This document shows, one piece after another, positions 6,092 through 9,588 of a DNA stretch of 9,588 bases (within the stretch, counting starts at the first letter, position 1; the number at the start of each line of letters is the position of its first letter). Position numbers and translations under genes: made by a program. The notes below the pieces were generated by a model. That model was not told the origin of the DNA. It searched no databases and saw only the letters and a program-made list of their open reading frames with translations. The stretch comes from Anaerolineaceae bacterium UBA6801 (GTDB lineage: Bacteria > Chloroflexota > Anaerolineae > Anaerolineales > Anaerolineaceae): the NCBI GenBank assembly GCA_002452315.1, contig DKFH01000053.1, positions 647 to 10,234 of the forward strand. Direction: 5' to 3'.

Positions 6092-7084
6092 ATGCCACAA
6101 CTAACCCCCAAACAATTATCTGCAAACTCGCACCTGCCTTTTGGCGATATGCAAAACTCGCCATTTTATGGCATCGACATCATCACGGTCAAGCAGTTTG
6201 ACCGGGAACAGCTGACCTATATCTTTGATGTCGCCCATGAGATGTACGAGATGGTCGCCCGGGTGGGCTCCTTTGACCTCTTGAAGGGCAAGATCCTGGC
6301 AAACCTGTTCTACGAGCCCTCCACGCGCACCTCATCGTCCTTCACCTCGGCCATGGAACGCCTGGGCGGCAGCGTGATCCCGATCAACAATGTCAGCTAC
6401 TCCTCGGTCACCAAGGGCGAATCCCTGCCCGATACCATCCGCACCCTGGAGGCCTATGCTGATGTGATTGTGCTGCGCCACCCGGAGACGGGTTCATCGG
6501 CGCTGGCGGCCAAATACGCCCGCAAGCCGATCATCAACGCTGGCGACGGTATTGGTGAGCATCCCACCCAGGCGCTGCTGGACCTGTTCACCATCCAGGA
6601 AGAATTGGGGCGGGTAGATGGCCTGACCGTGACCATGATGGGCGACCTGAAGTACGGCCGCACGGTGCACTCCCTGGCGCGCTTGCTGAGCCTGTATGAT
6701 GTTAGGCTCAATTACGTCGCGCCGGAGATCCTCGCTATGCCGGCCGAGATCCAGGACGAGATTGCGGCCAAAGGCATCCCGCAGCAGTCCTGCACGGACC
6801 TGATGGACGTATTTGCTGAGACGGACGTGCTGTATGTGACCCGGGTGCAAAAGGAGCGTTTTGAGGACCCCACCCAGCACGAGAACCTCAAGGGCAGCTA
6901 TGTGATCACGGCGGAGACGATGACGCACGCCAAGGATGAGATGATCGTCATGCACCCCCTGCCCAGGGTGTGGGAGATTGATATGGCTGTGGATGAGGAC
7001 CCGCGGGCGGCCTACTTCCGCCAGATGGAATACGGGCAATACATCCGCATGGCGCTGCTGGCCATGGTGCTGGGCAAGGCGTGA
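6092..7084 (+). CDS. pyrB: Aspartate carbamoyltransferase, catalytic chain, CAD-like
   Basis: Transfers the carbamoyl group of carbamoyl phosphate to L-aspartate, the committed step of pyrimidine synthesis. The 330-residue protein has the carbamoyl-phosphate motif STRT (77-80) within FYEPSTRTSSSF, the mobile-loop KGES (K108), HPTQ (157-160), the GDLKYGRTVHSLA segment, TRVQKERF, and the aspartate-site MHPLPR (287-292). STRTSSSF and DPRAAYFRQ are the forms seen in the CAD aspartate transcarbamoylase domain; Escherichia coli has STRTRLSF. No regulatory chain gene pyrI is present nearby, so a simple catalytic trimer or a complex with dihydroorotase is likely. AGGAG at 6081-6085 lies six bases before the ATG. 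The AT-rich stretch just before it (6060-6080) could hold a weak internal promoter, but I could not define one. Confidence 0.96.
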   Translation: MPQLTPKQLSANSHLPFGDMQNSPFYGIDIITVKQFDREQLTYIFDVAHEMYEMVARVGSFDLLKGKILANLFYEPSTRTSSSFTSAMERLGGSVIPINNVSYSSVTKGESLPDTIRTLEAYADVIVLRHPETGSSALAAKYARKPIINAGDGIGEHPTQALLDLFTIQEELGRVDGLTVTMMGDLKYGRTVHSLARLLSLYDVRLNYVAPEILAMPAEIQDEIAAKGIPQQSCTDLMDVFAETDVLYVTRVQKERFEDPTQHENLKGSYVITAETMTHAKDEMIVMHPLPRVWEIDMAVDEDPRAAYFRQMEYGQYIRMALLAMVLGKA

Positions 7085-7195
7085 TCAGCATGGTCTGATG
7101 GTGGTTCAAGCCAACTGTAAAACCTGTTCGACTGGTTTGGCCTTCGTTTCATATTACAATTGGATCATTACACCTCGACTCGATGGGAGGAAGCC

Positions 7196-8635
7196 ATGCC
7201 CACTTTCTTTGAAAAATTAGACCAGCGCGCTGAAGCGATTGATTCTTTGTTGTGCGTGGGGTTGGACCCGCACCCACAGGACCTGCCGGAGCAGACCGCC
7301 GAGGCTGCCAAAGCCTTTTGCCTCCGGCTGATCAACGCCACGCACCCCTACGCGCTGGCCTTCAAACCCAATGCGGCCTTTTTTGAGGCCTTGGGACCGG
7401 AGGGCTGGGTGGTGCTGGCGGAGGTCATCCAGGCGGTGCCGGCGGGCATCCCGGTCATCCTCGACGCCAAACGCGGCGATATCTCCTCCACCGCCCGGGC
7501 TTATGCCACCTCTGCTTTTGAGCGCCTGGGCGCAGACGCCATCACCCTCAGTCCCTACCTGGGCTATGATTCCCTTTCGCCGTTCATGGAAGACCCCGAG
7601 AAGGGCATTTTCCTGCTGTGCAAGACCAGCAACCCCGGTTCAGTGGACCTGCAGGACCTGCCCTTGGGCGGGCATTACCGTTTGATGACGGTGTATGAAA
7701 AAGTGGCCGGATTGGCCCATGAGTGGGGCGCCAACGGCAACCTGGGCCTGGTGGTCGGTGCGACCTTCCCGGAGGCTTTACAGCGGGTGCGTCAGCTAGC
7801 TCCCACGCAGTGGTTTCTGGCGCCGGGTTTGGGCGCCCAGGGCGCAGACCTGGCAACGGCCATGCAGGCCGGACTACGCCCAGATGGCCTTGGCTTGCTG
7901 ATCAACGTCAGCCGCGGCATTTCCCGTGCTGATGACCCGGGCTTGGCAGCCCGCGCCCTGGTGGAACGCTTCCGGGCGGCACAGCGGAACCTGCAGCAGA
8001 GCCCGGCAGTCGGCGAAAGCACCCCCCCGCTGCTGGTGGCGCCATTGGCGGAGGGGCTGCTCTCGATGGGCTGCGTTCAGTTTGGCGAATTTACGCTTAA
8101 ATCGGGCCTGATCTCGCCGATCTACATTGACCTGCGGCGCCTGGTGGCCTTCCCGGGCTGGATGACCCAGGTGGCCGATGCTTACATTCAGGTGCTGGAG
8201 CAGCTTAAATTTGACCGCATTGCGGGCCTGCCCTATGCAGCCCTGCCCATCGCCACGGCCATCAGCCTGCAGGGCAATTACCCGCTGATCTACCCCCGCA
8301 AAGACGTCAAGGATTACGGCACCGCTGTAGCGGTGGAGGGCATTTACCATCCTGGTGAGACGGTGGCGGTGATCGATGACCTGGCCACCACCGGCGGGAG
8401 CAAATTCGAGGCTATCGATAAGCTGACCGAGGTGGGGTTGAAGGTGCGCGATGTGGTGGTGTTGATCGACCGTGAATCGGGCGCCAGGGAAGCCCTGGCG
8501 GAGGCGGGCTACCGCATGCACGCCCTGTTCACCCTCTCACAGCTCTTGGATCACTGGGAGACCATCCAGCGCCTGCCGGCAGAACAAATCGCCAGCGTGC
8601 GCGCGTTTCTGGGGGGGACCAGCGAGGCAGGCTGA
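7196..8635 (+). CDS. pyrFE: Bifunctional OMP decarboxylase-orotate phosphoribosyltransferase fusion (UMP synthase, PyrF-PyrE order)
   Basis: One 479-residue protein for the last two steps to UMP. Residues about 1-262 are orotidine-5'-phosphate decarboxylase of the long bacterial subgroup: LCVGLDP near the start, FKPNAAFFE, the catalytic DAKRGD at 90-95, LSPYLG and LINVSRGIS. A short Ala/Gln/Ser/Pro linker (about 263-276) leads to orotate phosphoribosyltransferase: FGEFTLKSG, YIDLRR, RKDVKDYGT (368-376) with active-site lysines, and the PRPP motif VIDDLATTGGS (about 392-402). The order is decarboxylase first, the reverse of animal and plant UMP synthase, but like that in cyanobacteria and kinetoplastids. 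ATG 7196 is preferred because GGGAGG (7185-7190) ends five bases before it; an in-frame TTG at 7160 has no ribosome site. Gap to pyrB is 111 bases; TACAAT at 7155-7160 without a good -35 might be a weak internal promoter. Confidence 0.95.
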   Translation: MPTFFEKLDQRAEAIDSLLCVGLDPHPQDLPEQTAEAAKAFCLRLINATHPYALAFKPNAAFFEALGPEGWVVLAEVIQAVPAGIPVILDAKRGDISSTARAYATSAFERLGADAITLSPYLGYDSLSPFMEDPEKGIFLLCKTSNPGSVDLQDLPLGGHYRLMTVYEKVAGLAHEWGANGNLGLVVGATFPEALQRVRQLAPTQWFLAPGLGAQGADLATAMQAGLRPDGLGLLINVSRGISRADDPGLAARALVERFRAAQRNLQQSPAVGESTPPLLVAPLAEGLLSMGCVQFGEFTLKSGLISPIYIDLRRLVAFPGWMTQVADAYIQVLEQLKFDRIAGLPYAALPIATAISLQGNYPLIYPRKDVKDYGTAVAVEGIYHPGETVAVIDDLATTGGSKFEAIDKLTEVGLKVRDVVVLIDRESGAREALAEAGYRMHALFTLSQLLDHWETIQRLPAEQIASVRAFLGGTSEAG

Positions 8636-8643
8636 GGTTAACC

Positions 8644-9585
8644 ATGTATCGCACTCGGGCTTATCGCTATGAAAACGAACAGGTTGTCCTGATCCTGACG
8701 CTCCTGGTGGTGTTGGGGGTGATTGTCCTGACCTCAACGGCCACCTTTTGCTTGAGCGGCGTCTTCATTTTGGCCATGTTCCTGATCAGCGCACTGCTGA
8801 TCCGCTCGCATCACCGTGCCCTGATGGAACGCGCGGTGCGTGTGGACCAGGCGCGCACGCCAGAACTGGCGTCCTGGGTGGCGGCGTGCGGGTTGAAGTT
8901 GCAGCCCGGGCCGGTGGACGTTTTTTGGGTGGATCAAAAGCAAATCAACGCCTATACCTTTGGCATCAGCAGCCCCAAGGTGCTGGTGCTGTTCAGCTCG
9001 TTACCCAAGGTGATGACCGGGGGTGAGCTACAATTCATCATCGGGCACGAGATGGGTCATGTCGCCTTGGGTCACACCTGGCTAAACACCATCATTGGGG
9101 GCATGGCGGGCATCCCTGCGCCCTTTGGCGCGGCGGTGCTGCTTTACACAGTCTTCCGTTGGTGGAACCGGATGTGCGAGTTCTCGGCTGATCGGGCCGG
9201 TCTGCTGGCGTGCGGCGATCTGCACACCGCGGTTTCCGCTCTGGTCAAGCTGGCGGCACCGGAGATCCGTACGCAGCGCGATTTTGAGCGCGCCCTGGCG
9301 CTAATTGACGCCGAGGATGACCTGGCCGCCAACCGCCTGGCCGAGGTTTTCCAAACCCACCCGATGCTTATCCGGCGGATCAAGGCACTGCGGGCTTATG
9401 CCCGTACTCGGGAATACCAGCACATCCAGGCCGGGATGAATCGCAACCTGGGAAATCAGCCGCCTGCGCCAGTACCTGCGTTGATGGTTGCCGTCCAACC
9501 CGAACCTGAACCGGATTTTGTGCCTGAACCGGAACTCACCCCTCAGGAGCGCTGGCCGTGGTTAAAACCCAAGGATCTACCCTGA
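8644..9585 (+). CDS. M48-family membrane zinc metallopeptidase
   Basis: A 313-residue peptidase of the M48 (HtpX/Ste24-like) family. Two N-terminal membrane segments lie at about 14-30 and 36-53. The zinc site is HEMGH (H135, E136, H139) with the third ligand probably E179 in CEFSADRAG, the usual spacing for M48. A further hydrophobic stretch at about 153-173 sits between these elements. The last 30 residues or so are Pro/Glu-rich (QPEPEPDF, VPEPE), an acidic flexible tail not typical of HtpX. M48 enzymes usually degrade or process membrane proteins at the cytoplasmic face; the substrate here is unknown. The ribosome site GAGGT (8634-8638) overlaps the pyrFE stop codon and lies five bases before the ATG, so translation is probably coupled to pyrFE, although a role in pyrimidine synthesis is not obvious. 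The gene ends three bases before the window does. Confidence 0.9.
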   Translation: MYRTRAYRYENEQVVLILTLLVVLGVIVLTSTATFCLSGVFILAMFLISALLIRSHHRALMERAVRVDQARTPELASWVAACGLKLQPGPVDVFWVDQKQINAYTFGISSPKVLVLFSSLPKVMTGGELQFIIGHEMGHVALGHTWLNTIIGGMAGIPAPFGAAVLLYTVFRWWNRMCEFSADRAGLLACGDLHTAVSALVKLAAPEIRTQRDFERALALIDAEDDLAANRLAEVFQTHPMLIRRIKALRAYARTREYQHIQAGMNRNLGNQPPAPVPALMVAVQPEPEPDFVPEPELTPQERWPWLKPKDLP

Positions 9586-9588
9586 AAT

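Noticed and set aside
7371..8521. Several open frames on both strands within pyrFE
   Set aside because: They are GC-rich shadow frames of the fusion gene with Arg/Pro/Ala-heavy products and no motifs.
1..9588. CRISPR array, tRNA, defence or toxin-antitoxin system
   Set aside because: No direct-repeat arrays, tRNA folds or genes of such systems are visible; apart from the leader, the window is mostly metabolic and envelope genes.

Overview
The window looks like a chromosomal segment of a Gram-positive-like or monoderm anaerobe, most plausibly of the Chloroflexota (Anaerolineae type). That placement is inferred from the gene content and protein flavour: a fused OMP decarboxylase-orotate phosphoribosyltransferase, an aspartate carbamoyltransferase resembling the one in animal CAD, an ATP-cone nucleoside kinase and an Asp-box propeller lipoprotein. 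No rRNA, tRNA or CRISPR array is visible. The pyrimidine genes are visibly GC-richer than the first kilobase and the insertion-sequence remnant.

Layout. (1) Positions 1-2467 hold two convergent genes for envelope proteins: a secreted/membrane protein with a cytoplasmic zinc ribbon (+ strand) and a lipoprotein with seven Asp-box repeats, probably a beta-propeller (- strand). (2) A divergent intergenic region with a clear TATAAT promoter leads to a nucleoside (uridine-type) kinase that carries an N-terminal ATP-cone, 2746-4086. (3) Positions 4267-4765 are the debris of an IS1634-type transposase with a large internal deletion and a frame change. (4) Positions 4813-9585 are a pyrimidine biosynthesis operon: promoter, leader with two hairpins, pyrC, pyrB, pyrF-pyrE fusion, then an M48 metallopeptidase gene 8 bases downstream.

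Function. The operon supplies carbamoyl-aspartate formation (PyrB), ring closure to dihydroorotate (PyrC) and the last two steps to UMP (PyrF-PyrE). The upstream kinase probably makes UMP by salvage, so both routes to UMP are neighbours. carAB, pyrD/pyrK, pyrI and pyrR are not in the window.

The most interesting element is the pyrC leader. A strong sigma-70-like promoter is followed within about 130 bases by a short open frame, a hairpin with a U-rich tract, and a textbook intrinsic terminator ending 17 bases before the pyrC start codon. The open frame runs through the terminator and over the pyrC start. This arrangement closely resembles UTP-sensing attenuation of enterobacterial pyrBI, and no PyrR-type binding loop is seen.
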